Shown one piece after another: positions 1-11,240 of a stretch of DNA of 64,000 bases. A program made the translations under genes and the position numbers. The notes beneath the pieces were generated by a model. The model worked only from the letters and a program-made list of their open reading frames with translations. It searched no databases and was not told the origin of the DNA. How positions within the stretch are numbered: the stretch's first letter is position 1; every line of letters begins with the position of its first letter. The DNA lies in assembly GCA_023078555.1 (NCBI GenBank), contig CM041197.1:7275810-7339809 (forward strand), given 5' to 3'. Origin of the DNA: Ulva prolifera (Eukaryota; Chlorophyta; Ulvophyceae; Ulvales; Ulvaceae).

Positions 1-65
1 TTGGCAGTCACAGCGCATTTGCACGCCAGCACAGAGAATGTATGGATGTGGGTTGTGTTAGATGT
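1..65 (+). repeat. Partial monomer at the left edge
   Basis: These 65 bases are the right-hand part of a 158-bp monomer, starting at TTGGCAGTCACAGCGCATTT and running to the first GGCTAG box at 66. It carries GAATGTATGG and a GTGTTAGATGT tail, a subtype seen again at 663-718, 1790-1845 and 6255-6310. The array therefore continues to the left of the window. Confidence 0.95.
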
Positions 66-223
66 GGCTAGCAGTGCTTCCATGTCGCGCAGTCGCTCCT
101 CGGCTGATTCGCGAACCAGCTCGGCTGGCGCAGCGGTTGGCCGGGTCGGAGGCATGTGTTGGCAGTCATAGCGCTTTTGCACGCCAGCACAGCGAATATA
201 TGGATGTGGGTTGTGTCAGATGT
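66..223 (+). repeat. Reference 158-bp monomer
   Basis: First complete unit of the window and the phase reference used here. It differs by one base (a T at 169 in TCATAGCG instead of TCACAGCG) from the form I took as the working consensus. It has 14 CpG against about 14 expected from base content. It holds GCTAGC at 67-72, the 8-bp palindrome TTCGCGAA about 42 bases into the unit, and the 5-bp stem CCAGC-TCG-GCTGG just after it. Confidence 0.95.
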
Positions 224-381
224 GGCTAGCAGTGCTTCCATGTCGCGCAGTCGCTTCTCGGCTGATTCGCGAACCAGCTCGGCTGGCGCAGCGGTTGGCC
301 GGGTCGGAGGCATGTGTTGGCAGTCACAGCGCCTTTGCACGCCAGCACAGCCAATATATGGATGTGACTTGTGTCAGGTAT

Positions 382-560
382 GGCTAGCAGTGCTTCCATG
401 TCGCGCAGTCGCTCCTCGGCTGATTTGCGAACCAGCCCGGCTGATTCGCGCATCAGCTCGGCTGACGCAGCACTTGGCCGGGTTGGGGGCACCTGCCCAC
501 AGTCACAGTGCTTTTGCAGGCCAGCGCAGCGAATATATGGATGTTGGTTGTGTCAGATGT
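382..560 (+). repeat. 179-bp monomer (example): 21-bp internal duplication
   Basis: First 179-bp unit. In a 158-bp unit the block GGCTGATTCGCG...CAGCTC (21 bp) occurs once and is followed by GGCTGGCGCAGC. Here two diverged copies follow one another, the first with TTTGCGAACCAGCCC and the second with TTCGCGCATCAGCTC, then GGCTGACGCAGCAC. The right half also differs in a fixed way: GGGGGCACCTGCCCACAGTCACAGTGC replaces GGAGGCATGTGTTGGCAGTCACAGCGC. All 52 long units show the same 21-bp step, so they descend from one event, though the linked right-half markers are sometimes exchanged. Confidence 0.93.
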
Positions 561-2491
561 GGCTAGCAGTGCTTCCATGTCGCGCAGTCGCTGCTCGGCT
601 GATTCGCGAACCAGCTCGGCTGGCGCAGCGGTTGGCCGGGTCGGAGGCATGTGTTGGCAGTCACAGCGCATTTGCACGCCAGCACAGCGAATGTATGGAT
701 GTGGGTTGTGTTAGATGTGGCTAGCAGTGCTTCCATGTCGCGCAGTCGCTGCTCGGCTGATTCGCGAACCAGCTCGGCTGGCGCAGCGGTTGGCCGGGTC
801 GGAGGCATGTGTTGGCAGTCACAGCGCTTTTGCACGCCATCACAGCGAATATATGGATGTGGGTTGTGTCAGATGTGGCTAGCAGTGCTTCCATGTCGCG
901 CAGTCGCTGCTCGGCTGATTCGCGAACCAGCTCGGCTGGCGCAGCGGTTGGCCGGGTCGGAGGCATGTGTTGGCAGTCACAACGCTTTTGCACGCCAGCA
1001 CAGCGAATATATGGATGTGGGTTGTGTCAGGTGTGGCTAGCAGTGCTTCCATGTCGCGCAGTCGCTCCTCGGCTGATTCGCGAACCAGCTCGGCTGGCGC
1101 AGCGGTTGGCCGGGTCGGAGGCATGTGTTGGCAGTCACAGCGCCTTTGCACGCCAGCACAGCCAATATATGGATGTGACTTGTGTCAGGTATGGCTAGCA
1201 GTGCTTCCATGTCGCGCAGTCGCTCCTCGGCTGATTCGCGAACCAGCTCGGCTGGCGCAGCGGTTGGCCGGGTCGGAGGCATGTGTTGGCAGTCACAACG
1301 CTTTTGCACGCCAGCACAGCGAATATATGGATGTGGGTTGTGTCAGGTGTGGCTAGCAGTGCTTCCATGTCGCGCAGTCGCTTCTCGGCTGATTCGCGAA
1401 CCAGCTCGGCTGGCGCAGCGGTTGGCCGGGTCGGAGGCATGTGTTGGCAGTCACAGCGCCTTTGCACGCCAGCACAGCCAATATATGGATGTGACTTGTG
1501 TCAGGTATGGCTAGCAGTGCTTCCATGTCGCGCAGTCGCTCCTCGGCTGATTTGCGAACCAGCCCGGCTGATTCGCGCATCAGCTCGGCTGACGCAGCAC
1601 TTGGCCGGGTTGGGGGCACCTGCCCACAGTCACAGTGCTTTTGCAGGCCAGCGCAGCGAATATATGGATGTTGGTTGTGTCAGATGTGGCTAGCAGTGCT
1701 TCCATGTCGCGCAGTCGCTGCTCGGCTGATTCGCGAACCAGCTCGGCTGGCGCAGCGGTTGGCCGGGTCGGAGGCATGTGTTGGCAGTCACAGCGCATTT
1801 GCACGCCAGCACAGCGAATGTATGGATGTGGGTTGTGTTAGATGTGGCTAGCAGTGCTTCCATGTCGCGCAGTCGCTGCTCGGCTGATTCGCGAACCAGC
1901 TCGGCTGGCGCAGCGGTTGGCCGGGTCGGAGGCATGTGTTGGCAGTCACAGCGCTTTTGCACGCCATCACAGCGAATATATGGATGTGGGTTGTGTCAGA
2001 TGTGGCTAGCATTGCTTCCATGTTGCGCAGTCGCTGCTCGGCTGATTCGCGAACCAGCTCGGCTGGCGCAGCGGTTGGCCGGGTCGGAGGCATGTGTTGG
2101 CAGTCTCAGCGTTTTTGAAGGCCAGCGCAGCGAATATATGGATGTGGGTTGTGTCAGATGTGGCTAGCAGTGCTTCCATGACGCGCAGTCGCTCCTCGGC
2201 TGATTCGCGAACCAGCTCGGCTGGCGCAGCGGTTGGCCGGGTCGGAGGCATGTGTTGGCAGTCACAGCGTTTTTGAACGACAGCACAGCGAAGATATGGA
2301 TGTGGGTTGTGTCAGATTTGGCTAGCAGTGCTTCGATGTCGCGCAGTCGCTGCTCGGCTGATTCGCGCATCAGCTCGGCTGGCGCAGCGGTTGGCTGGGT
2401 CGGAGGCATGTGTTGGCAGTCACAGCGCCTTTGCACGCCATCACAGCCAATATATGGATGTTCCTTGTGTCAGGTATGGCTAGCAGTGCTT
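490..2491 (+). repeat. 2.0-kb block repeated at 6083-8084 (5,593 bp apart)
   Basis: The match starts inside a monomer: at 6083 a plain left half (GGTCGGAGG) is joined to the CACCTGCCCACAG right half that belongs to a 179-bp unit, a clear exchange point. Differences are few, e.g. GGCTAATTCG near 6666 and GTTAGCAG near 7532. After 8084 the second copy continues with sequence matching 2954 onward, so it lacks exactly three monomers (474 bp) relative to the first. Confidence 0.85.
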
Positions 2492-2954
2492 CGATGTCGC
2501 GCAGTCGCTGCTCGGCTGATTCGCGCATCAGCTCGGCTGGCGCAGCGGTTGGCCGGGTCGGAGGCATGTGTTGGCAGTCACAGCGCCTTTGCACGCCATC
2601 ACAGCCAATATATGGATGTGCCTTGTGTCAGGTATGGCTAGCAGTGCTTCCATGTCGCGCAGTTGCTCCTCAGCTGATTCGCGAACCAGCTCGGCTGGCG
2701 CAGCGGTTGGCCGGGTCGGAGGAATGTGTTGGCAGTCTCAGCGTTTTTGAAGGCCAGCACAGCAAATATATGGATGTAGGTTGTGTCAGATGTGGCTAGC
2801 AGTGCTTCCATGTCGCGCAGTCGCTGCTCGGCTGATTCGCGAACCAGCTCGGCTGGCGCAGCGGTTGGCCGGGTCGGAGGCATGTGTTGGCAGTCACAAC
2901 GCTTTTGCACGCCAGCACAGCCAATATATGGATGTGACTTGTGTCAGGTATGGC

Positions 2955-3487
2955 TAGCAGTGCTTCCATGTCGCGCAGTCGCTCCTCGGCTGATTTGCGA
3001 ACCAGCCCGGCTGGCGCAGCGGTTGGCCGGGTCGGAGGCATGTGTTGGCAGTCACAGCGCCTTTGCACGCCAGCACAGCCAATATATGGATGAGACTTGT
3101 GTCAGGTATGGCTAGCAGTGCTTCCATGTCGCGCAGTCGCTCCTCGGCTGATTTGCGAACCAGCCCGGCTGATTCGCGCATCAGCTCGGCTGACGCAGCA
3201 CTTGGCCGGGTCGTGGGCACCTGCCCAAAGTCACAGTGCTTTTGCAGGCCAGCGCAGCGAATATATTTATGTGGGTTGTGTCAGATGTGGCTAGCAGTGC
3301 TTCCATGACGCGCAGTCGCTCCTCGGCTGATTCGCGAACCAGCTCGGCTGGCGCAGCGGTTGGCCGGGTCGGAGGAATGTGTTGGCAGTCACAACGCTTT
3401 TGCACGCCATCACAGCGAATATATGGATGTGGGTTGTGTCAGATGTGGCTAGCAGTGCTTCCATGTCGCGCAGTCGCTCCTCGGCTG
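2955..3487 (+). repeat. 0.53-kb block repeated at 8074-8606 and 13351-13883
   Basis: It includes the 179-bp unit 3110-3288 with the private GTCGTGGGCACC, the CAAAGTCACAG form and ATATATTTATG. The copies at 8.1 and 13.4 kb are 5,277 bp apart and stay matched further, to roughly 9.05 and 14.33 kb. Confidence 0.83.
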
Positions 3488-3509
3488 ATTTGCGAACCAG
3501 CCCGGCTGG

Positions 3510-4818
3510 CGCAGCGGTTGGCCGGGTCGGAGGCATGTGTTGGCAGTCACAGCGCATTTGCACGCCAGCACAGCGAATGTATGGATGTGGGTTGTGTTAG
3601 ATGTGGCTAGCAGTGCTTCCATGTCGCGCAGTCGCTCCTCGGCTGATTCGCGAACCAGCTCGGCTGGCGCAGCTGTTGGCCGGGTCGGAGGCATGTGTTG
3701 GCAGTCACAGCGCCTTTGCACGCCAGCACAGCCAATATATGGATGTGACTTGTGTCAGGTATGGCTAGCAGTGCTTCCATGTCGCGCAGTCGCTCCTCGG
3801 CTGATTCGCGAACCAGCTCGGCTGGCGCAGCGGTTGGCCGGGTCGGAGGCATGTGTTGGCAGTAACAGCGCTTTTGCACGCCATCACAGCGAATATATGG
3901 ATGTGGGTTGTGTCAGATGTGGCTAGCAGTGCTTCCATGTCGCGCAGTCGCTGCTCGGCTGATTCGCGAACCAGCTCGGCTGGCGCAGCGGGTGGCCGGG
4001 TCGGAGGCATGTGTTGGCAGTCACAACGCTTTTGCACGCCAGCACAGTGAATATATGGATGTGGGTTGTGTCAGGTGTGGCTAGCAGTGCTTCCATGTCG
4101 CGCAGTCGCTCCTCGGCTGATTCGCGAACCAGCTCGGCTGGCGCAGCGGTTGGCCGGGTCGGAGGCATGTGTTGGCAGTCACAGCGCCTTTGCACGCCAG
4201 CACAGCCAATATATGGATGTGACTTGTGTCAGGTATGGCTAGCAGTGCTTCCATGTCGCGCAGTCGCTCCTCGGCTGATTCGCGAACCAGCTCGGCTGGC
4301 GCAGCGGTTGGCCGGGTCGGAGGCATGTGTTGGCAGTCTCAGCGTTTTTGAAGGCCAGCACAGCGAATATATGGATGTAGATTGTGTCAGATGTGGCTAG
4401 CAGTGCTTCCATGTCGCGCAGTCGCTGCTCGGCTGATTCGCGAACCAGCTCGGCTGGCGCAGCGGTTGGCCGGGTCGGAGGCATGTGTTGGCAGTCTCAG
4501 CGTTTTTGAAGGCCAGCGCAGCGAATATATGGATGTGGGTTGTGTCAGATGTGGCTAGCAGTGCTTCCATGACGCGCAGTCGCTCCTCGGCTGATTCGCG
4601 AACCAGCTCGGCTGGCGCAGCGGTTGGCCGGGTCGGAGGCATGTGTTGGCAGTCTCAGCGTTTTTGAAGGCCAGCGCAGCGAATATATGGATGTGGGTTG
4701 TGTCAGATGTGGCTAGCAGTGCTTCCATGACGCGCAGTCGCTCCTCGGCTGATTCGCGAACCAGCTCGGCTGGCGCAGCGGTTGGCCGGGTCGGAGGCAT
4801 GTGTTGGCAGTCACAGCG
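3510..4818 (+). repeat. 1.3-kb block repeated at 11199-12507 (7,689 bp apart)
   Basis: Shared private marks include GCAGCTGTTGG (3670/11359), GCGGGTGGCCGG, CACAGTGAATATATGG and GTAGATTGTG. I saw one difference, CAGTAACAGC near 3863 against CAGTCACAGC near 11552. The match ends where the 3' parts become CAGCGCCTTTGCACG and CAGCGTTTTTGAACG. Confidence 0.84.
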
Positions 4819-7800
4819 CCTTTGCACGCCAGCACAGCCAATATATGGATGTGGGTTGTGTCAGATGTGGCTAGCAGTGCTTCCATGTCGCGCAGTCGCT
4901 CCTCGGCTGATTCGCGAACCAGCTCGGCTGGCGCAGCGGTTGGCCGGGTCGGAGGCATGTGTTGGCAGTCTTAGCGCCTTTGCACGCCAGCACAGCCAAT
5001 ATATGGATGTGGGTTGTGTCAGATGTGGCTAGCAGTGCTTCCATGTCGCGCAGTCGCTCCTCGGCTGATTCGCGAACCAGCTCGGCTGGCGCAGCGGTTG
5101 GCCGGGTTGGAGGCATGTGTTGGCAGTCACAACGCTTTTGCACGCCAGCACAGCCAATATATGGATGTGACTTGTGTCAGGTATGGCTAGCAGTGCTTCC
5201 ATGTCGCGCAGTCGCTCCTCGGCTGATTTGCGAACCAGCTCGGCTGGCGCAGCGGTTGGCCGGGTCGGAGGCATGTGTTGGCAGTCACAGCGCCTTTGCA
5301 CGCCAGCACAGCCAATATATGGATGTGACTTGTGTCAGGTATGGCTAGCAGTGCTTCCATGTCGCGCAGTCGCTCCTCGGCTGATTTGCGAACCAGCCCG
5401 GCTGATTCGCGCATCAGCTCGGCTGACGCAGCACTTGGCCGGGTTGGGGGCACCTGCCCACAGTCACAGTGCTTTTGCACGCCATCACAGCGAATATATG
5501 GATGTGGGTTGTGTCAGATGTGGCTAGCAGTGCTTCCATGTCGCGCAGTCGCTCCTCGGCTGATTCGTGAATCAGCTTGGCTGGCGCAGCGGTTGGCCGG
5601 GTCGGAGGCATGTGTTGGCAGTCTCAGCGTTTTTGAAGGCCAGCACAGCAAATATATGGATGTAGGTTGTGTCAGATGTGGCTAGCAGTGCTTCCATGTC
5701 GCGCAGTCGCTGCTCGGCTGATTCGCGAACCAGCTCGGCTGGCGCAGCGGTTGGCCGGGTCGGAGGCATGTGTTGGCAGTCTCAGCGTTTTTGAAGGCCA
5801 GCACAGCGAATATATGGATGTGGGTTGTGTCAGGTGTGGCTAGCAGTGCTTCCATGTCGCGCAGTCGCTGCTCGGCTGATTCGCGAACCAGCTCGGCTGG
5901 CGCAGCGGTTGGCCGGGTCGGAGGCATGTGTTGGCAGTCTCAGCGTTTTTGAAGGCCAGCACAGCGAATATATGGATGTAGGTTGTGTCAGATGTGGCTA
6001 GCAGTGCTTCCATGTCGCGCAGTCGCTGCTCGGCTGATTCGCGAACCAGCTCGGCTGGCGCAGCGGTTGGCCGGGTCGGAGGCACCTGCCCACAGTCACA
6101 GTGCTTTTGCAGGCCAGCGCAGCGAATATATGGATGTTGGTTGTGTCAGATGTGGCTAGCAGTGCTTCCATGTCGCGCAGTCGCTGCTCGGCTGATTCGC
6201 GAACCAGCTCGGCTGGCGCAGCGGTTGGCCGGGTCGGAGGCATGTGTTGGCAGTCACAGCGCATTTGCACGCCAGCACAGCGAATGTATGGATGTGGGTT
6301 GTGTTAGATGTGGCTAGCAGTGCTTCCATGTCGCGCAGTCGCTGCTCGGCTGATTCGCGAACCAGCTCGGCTGGCGCAGCGGTTGGCCGGGTCGGAGGCA
6401 TGTGTTGGCAGTCACAGCGCTTTTGCACGCCATCACAGCGAATATATGGATGTGGGTTGTGTCAGATGTGGCTAGCAGTGCTTCCATGTCGCGCAGTCGC
6501 TGCTCGGCTGATTCGCGAACCAGCTCGGCTGGCGCAGCGGTTGGCCGGGTCGGAGGCATGTGTTGGCAGTCACAACGCTTTTGCACGCCAGCACAGCGAA
6601 TATATGGATGTGGGTTGTGTCAGGTGTGGCTAGCAGTGCTTCCATGTCGCGCAGTCGCTCCTCGGCTAATTCGCGAACCAGCTCGGCTGGCGCAGCGGTT
6701 GGCCGGGTCGGAGGCATGTGTTGGCAGTCACAGCGCCTTTGCACGCCAGCACAGCCAATATATGGATGTGACTTGTGTCAGGTATGGCTAGCAGTGCTTC
6801 CATGTCGCGCAGTCGCTCCTCGGCTGATTCGCGAACCAGCTCGGCTGGCGCAGCGGTTGGCCGGGTCGGAGGCATGTGTTGGCAGTCACAACGCTTTTGC
6901 ACGCCAGCACAGCGAATATATGGATGTGGGTTGTGTCAGGTGTGGCTAGCAGTGCTTCCATGTCGCGCAGTCGCTTCTCGGCTGATTCGCGAACCAGCTC
7001 GGCTGGCGCAGCGGTTGGCCGGGTCGGAGGCATGTGTTGGCAGTCACAGCGCCTTTGCACGCCAGCACAGCCAATATATGGATGTGACTTGTGTCAGGTA
7101 TGGCTAGCAGTGCTTCCATGTCGCGCAGTCGCTCCTCGGCTGATTTGCGAACCAGCCCGGCTGATTCGCGCATCAGCTCGGCTGACGCAGCACTTGGCCG
7201 GGTTGGGGGCACCTGCCCACAGTCACAGTGCTTTTGCAGGCCAGCGCAGCGAATATATGGATGTTGGTTGTGTCAGATGTGGCTAGCAGTGCTTCCATGT
7301 CGCGCAGTCGCTGCTCGGCTGATTCGCGAACCAGCTCGGCTGGCGCAGCGGTTGGCCGGGTCGGAGGCATGTGTTGGCAGTCACAGCGCATTTGCACGCC
7401 AGCACAGCGAATGTATGGATGTGGGTTGTGTTAGATGTGGCTAGCAGTGCTTCCATGTCGCGCAGTCGCTGCTCGGCTGATTCGCGAACCAGCTCGGCTG
7501 GCGCAGCGGTTGGCCGGGTCGGAGGCATGTGTTAGCAGTCACAGCGCTTTTGCACGCCATCACAGCGAATATATGGATGTGGGTTGTGTCAGATGTGGCT
7601 AGCAGTGCTTCCATGTTGCGCAGTCGCTGCTCGGCTGATTCGCGAACCAGCTCGGCTGGCGCAGCGGTTGGCCGGGTCGGAGGCATGTGTTGGCAGTCTC
7701 AGCGTTTTTGAAGGCCAGCGCAGCGAATATATGGATGTGGGTTGTGTCAGATGTGGCTAGCAGTGCTTCCATGACGCGCAGTCGCTCCTCGGCTGATTCG

Positions 7801-9337
7801 CGAACCAGCTCGGCTGGCGCAGCGGTTGGCCGGGTCGGAGGCATGTGTTGGCAGTCACAGCGTTTTTGAACGACAGCACAGCGAAGATATGGATGTGGGT
7901 TGTGTCAGATTTGGCTAGCAGTGCTTCGATGTCGCGCAGTCGCTGCTCGGCTGATTCGCGCATCAGCTCGGCTGGCGCAGCGGTTGGCTGGGTCGGAGGC
8001 ATGTGTTGGCAGTCACAGCGCCTTTGCACGCCATCACAGCCAATATATGGATGTTCCTTGTGTCAGGTATGGCTAGCAGTGCTTCCATGTCGCGCAGTCG
8101 CTCCTCGGCTGATTTGCGAACCAGCCCGGCTGGCGCAGCGGTTGGCCGGGTCGGAGGCATGTGTTGGCAGTCACAGCGCCTTTGCACGCCAGCACAGCCA
8201 ATATATGGATGAGACTTGTGTCAGGTATGGCTAGCAGTGCTTCCATGTCGCGCAGTCGCTCCTCGGCTGATTTGCGAACCAGCCCGGCTGATTCGCGCAT
8301 CAGCTCGGCTGACGCAGCACTTGGCCGGGTCGTGGGCACCTGCCCAAAGTCACAGTGCTTTTGCAGGCCAGCGCAGCGAATATATTTATGTGGGTTGTGT
8401 CAGATGTGGCTAGCAGTGCTTCCATGACGCGCAGTCGCTCCTCGGCTGATTCGCGAACCAGCTCGGCTGGCGCAGCGGTTGGCCGGGTCGGAGGAATGTG
8501 TTGGCAGTCACAACGCTTTTGCACGCCATCACAGCGAATATATGGATGTGGGTTGTGTCAGATGTGGCTAGCAGTGCTTCCATGTCGCGCAGTCGCTCCT
8601 CGGCTGATTCGTGAATCAGCTTGGCTGGCGCAGCGGTTGGCCGGGTCGGAGGCATGTGTTGGCAGTCTCAGCGTTTTTGAAGGCCAGCACAGCAAATATA
8701 TGGATGTAGGTTGTGTCAGATGTGGCTAGCAGTGCTTCCATGTCGCGCAGTCGCTGCTCGGCTGATTCGCGAACCAGCTCGGCTGGCGCAGCGGTTGGCC
8801 GGGTCGGAGGCATGTGTTGGCAGTCTCAGCGTTTTTGAAGGCCAGCACAGCGAATATATGGATGTAGGTTGTGTCAGATGTGGCTAGCAGTGCTTCCATG
8901 TCGCGCAGTCGCTGCTCGGCTGATTCGCGAACCAGCTCGGCTGGCGCAGCGGTTGGCCGGGTCGGAGGCATGTGTTGGCAGTCACAACGCTTTTGCACGC
9001 CAGCACAGCGAATATATGGATGTGGGTTGTGTCAGGTGTGGCTAGCAGTGCTTCCATGTCGCGCAGTCTCTCCTCGGCTGATTCGCGAACCAGCTCGGCT
9101 GGCGCAGCGGTTGGCCGGGTCGGAGGCATGTGTTGGCAGTCACAGCGCCTTTGTACGCCAGCACAGCCAATATATGGATGTGGGTTGTGTCAGATGTGGC
9201 TAGCAGTGCTTCCATGTCGCGCAGTCGCTCCTCGGCTGATTCGCGAACCAGCTCGGCTGGCGCAGCGGTTGGCCGGGTCGGAGGCTTGTGTTGGCAGTCT
9301 TAGCGCCTTTGCACGCCAGCACAGCCAATATATGGAT

Positions 9338-9513
9338 GTGGGTGGTGTCAGATATGGCTAGCAGCGCTTCCATGTCGCGCAGTCACTGCTTGGCTGATTC
9401 GCGCATCAGCTCGGCAGGCGCAGCGGTTGGCCGGGTCGGAGGCATGTGTTGGCAGTCTCAGCGTTTTTGAAGGCCAGCAAAGCGAATATATGGATGTAGG
9501 TTGTGTCAGATGT
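9338..9513 (+). repeat. Mosaic monomer with a zone IV-type left half
   Basis: From about 9338 to 9418 the sequence is of the lineage that opens zone IV (GTGGGTGGTGTCAGATATGG, AGCAGCGCTTCC, CACTGCTTGG, GGCAGGCGCAG). It then returns to zone I type (GCGGTTGG, GGAGGCATGTG, TCTCAGCGTTTTTG). This is a short conversion-like tract inside one monomer. Confidence 0.85.
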
Positions 9514-10029
9514 GGCTAGCAGTGCTTCCATGTCGCGCAGTCTCTGCTCGGCTGATTCGCGAACCAGCTCGGCTGGCGCAGCGGTTGGCCGGGTCGGAGG
9601 CATGTGTTGGCAGTCACAGCGCCTTTGCACGCCAGCACAGCCAATATATGGATGTGGGTTGTGTCAGATGTGGCTAGCAGTGCTTCCATGTCGCGCAGTT
9701 GCTCCTCGGCTGATTCGCGAACCAGCTCGGCTGGCGCAGCGGTTGGCCGGGTCGGAGGCATGTGTTGGCAGTCTTAGCGCCTTTGCACGCCAGCACAGCC
9801 AATATATGGATGTGGGTTGTGTCAGATGTGGCTAGCAGTGCTTCCATGTCGCGCAGTCGCTCCTCGGCTGATTCGTGAATCAGCTTGGCTGGCGCAGCGG
9901 TTGGCCGGGTCGGAGGCATGTGTTGGCAGTCTCAGCGTTTTTGAAGGCCAGCAAAGCGAATATATGGATGTAGGTTGTGTCAGATGTGGCTAGCAGTGCT
10001 TCCATGTCGCGCAGTCTCTCCTCGGCTGA

Positions 10030-11240
10030 TTCGCGAACCAGCTCGGCTGGCGCAGCGGTTGGCCGGGTTGGAGGCATGTGTTGGCAGTCACAACGCTTTT
10101 GCACGCCAGCACAGCCAATATATGGATGTGACTTGTGTCAGGTATGGCTAGCAGTGCTTCCATGTCGCGCAGTCGCTCCTCGGCTGATTTGCGAACCAGC
10201 CCGGCTGGCGCAGCGGTTGGCCGGGTCGGAGGCATGTGTTGGCAGTCACAGCGCCTTTGCACGCCAGCACAGCCAATATATGGATGAGACTTGTGTCAGG
10301 TATGGCTAGCAGTGCTTCCATGTCGTGCAGTCGCTCCTCGGCTGATTTGCGAACCAGCCCGGCTGATTCGCGCATCAGCTCGGCTGACGCAGCACTTGGC
10401 CGGGTTGGGGGCACCTGCCCACAGTCACAGTGCTTTTGCAGGCCAGCGCAGCGAATATATGGATGTAGGTTGTGTCAGATGTGGCTAGCAGTGCTTCCAT
10501 GTCGCGCAGTCGCTGCTCGGCTGATTCGCGAACCAGCTCGGCTGGCGCAGCGGTTGGCCGGGTCGGAGGCATGTGTTGGCAGTCTCAGCGTTTTTGAAGG
10601 CCAGCAAAGCGAATATATGGATGTAGGTTGTGTCAGATGTGGCTAGCAGTGCTTCCATGTCGCGCAGTCTCTGCTCGGCTGATTCGCGAACCAGCTCGGC
10701 TGGCGCAGCGGTTGGCCGGGTCGGAGGCATGTGTTGGCAGTCACAACGCTTTTGCACGCCAGCACAGCGAATATATGGATGTGGGTTGTGTCAGGTGTGG
10801 CTAGCAGTGCTTCCATGTCGCGCAGTCTCTCCTCGGCTGATTCGCGAACCAGCTCGGCTGGCGCAGCGGTTGGCCGGGTCGGAGGCATGTGTTGGCAGTC
10901 ACAGCGCCTTTGCTCGCCAGCACAGCCAATATATGGATGAGACTTGTGTCAGGTATGGCTAGCAGTGCTTCCATGTCGCGCAGTCGCTCCTCGGCTGATT
11001 TGCGAACCAGCCCGGCTGATTCGCGCATCAGCTCGGCTGACGCAGCACTTGGCCGGGTTGGGGGCACCTGCCCACAGTCACAGTGCTTTTGCAGGCCAGC
11101 GCAGCGAATATGTGGATGTTGGTTGTGTCAGATGTGGCTAGCAGTGCTTCCATGTCGCGCAGTCGCTGCTCGGCTGATTCGCGAACCAGCTCGGCTGGCG
11201 CAGCGGTTGGCCGGGTCGGAGGCATGTGTTGGCAGTCACA
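10030..11240 (+). repeat. 1.2-kb block repeated at 14675-15885 (4,645 bp apart)
   Basis: Marked by CCGGGTTGGAGG, GATGAGACTTGTG, a GTCGTGCAGTCG unit and TCTCTGC/TCTCTCC left parts. A third copy lies around 18589-19410. Confidence 0.84.

Larger units (their letters stand above)
66..2097 (+). repeat. Higher-order repeat, 1,127-bp spacing (7 monomers)
   Basis: About 66-970 recurs at 1193-2097. The spacing is six 158-bp units plus one 179-bp unit. The first monomer differs at three bases (TCATAG/TCACAA, AGATGT/AGGTGT); the following six match closely, including the private TCGCTTCTCGG. Near 2006 the second copy gains GCATTGCTTCC and ATGTTGCG, and the match ends where its 3' part switches to TCTCAGCGTTTTTGAAGG. 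Confidence 0.85.

Noticed and set aside
66-223. CENP-B box
   Set aside because: The best stretch, AGCGGTTGGCCGGGT, resembles the box but has six instead of seven bases before CGGG and lacks the TTCG core. ATTCGCGAACC lacks the required A and CGGG at the right distance.
66-223. RNA polymerase III promoter (A and B boxes, SINE or tRNA origin)
   Set aside because: TGGCTAGCAGTG has a G where the A box needs A, and GGTTGGCCGGG lacks the GGTTCGA core of a B box. No tRNA-like fold was seen.
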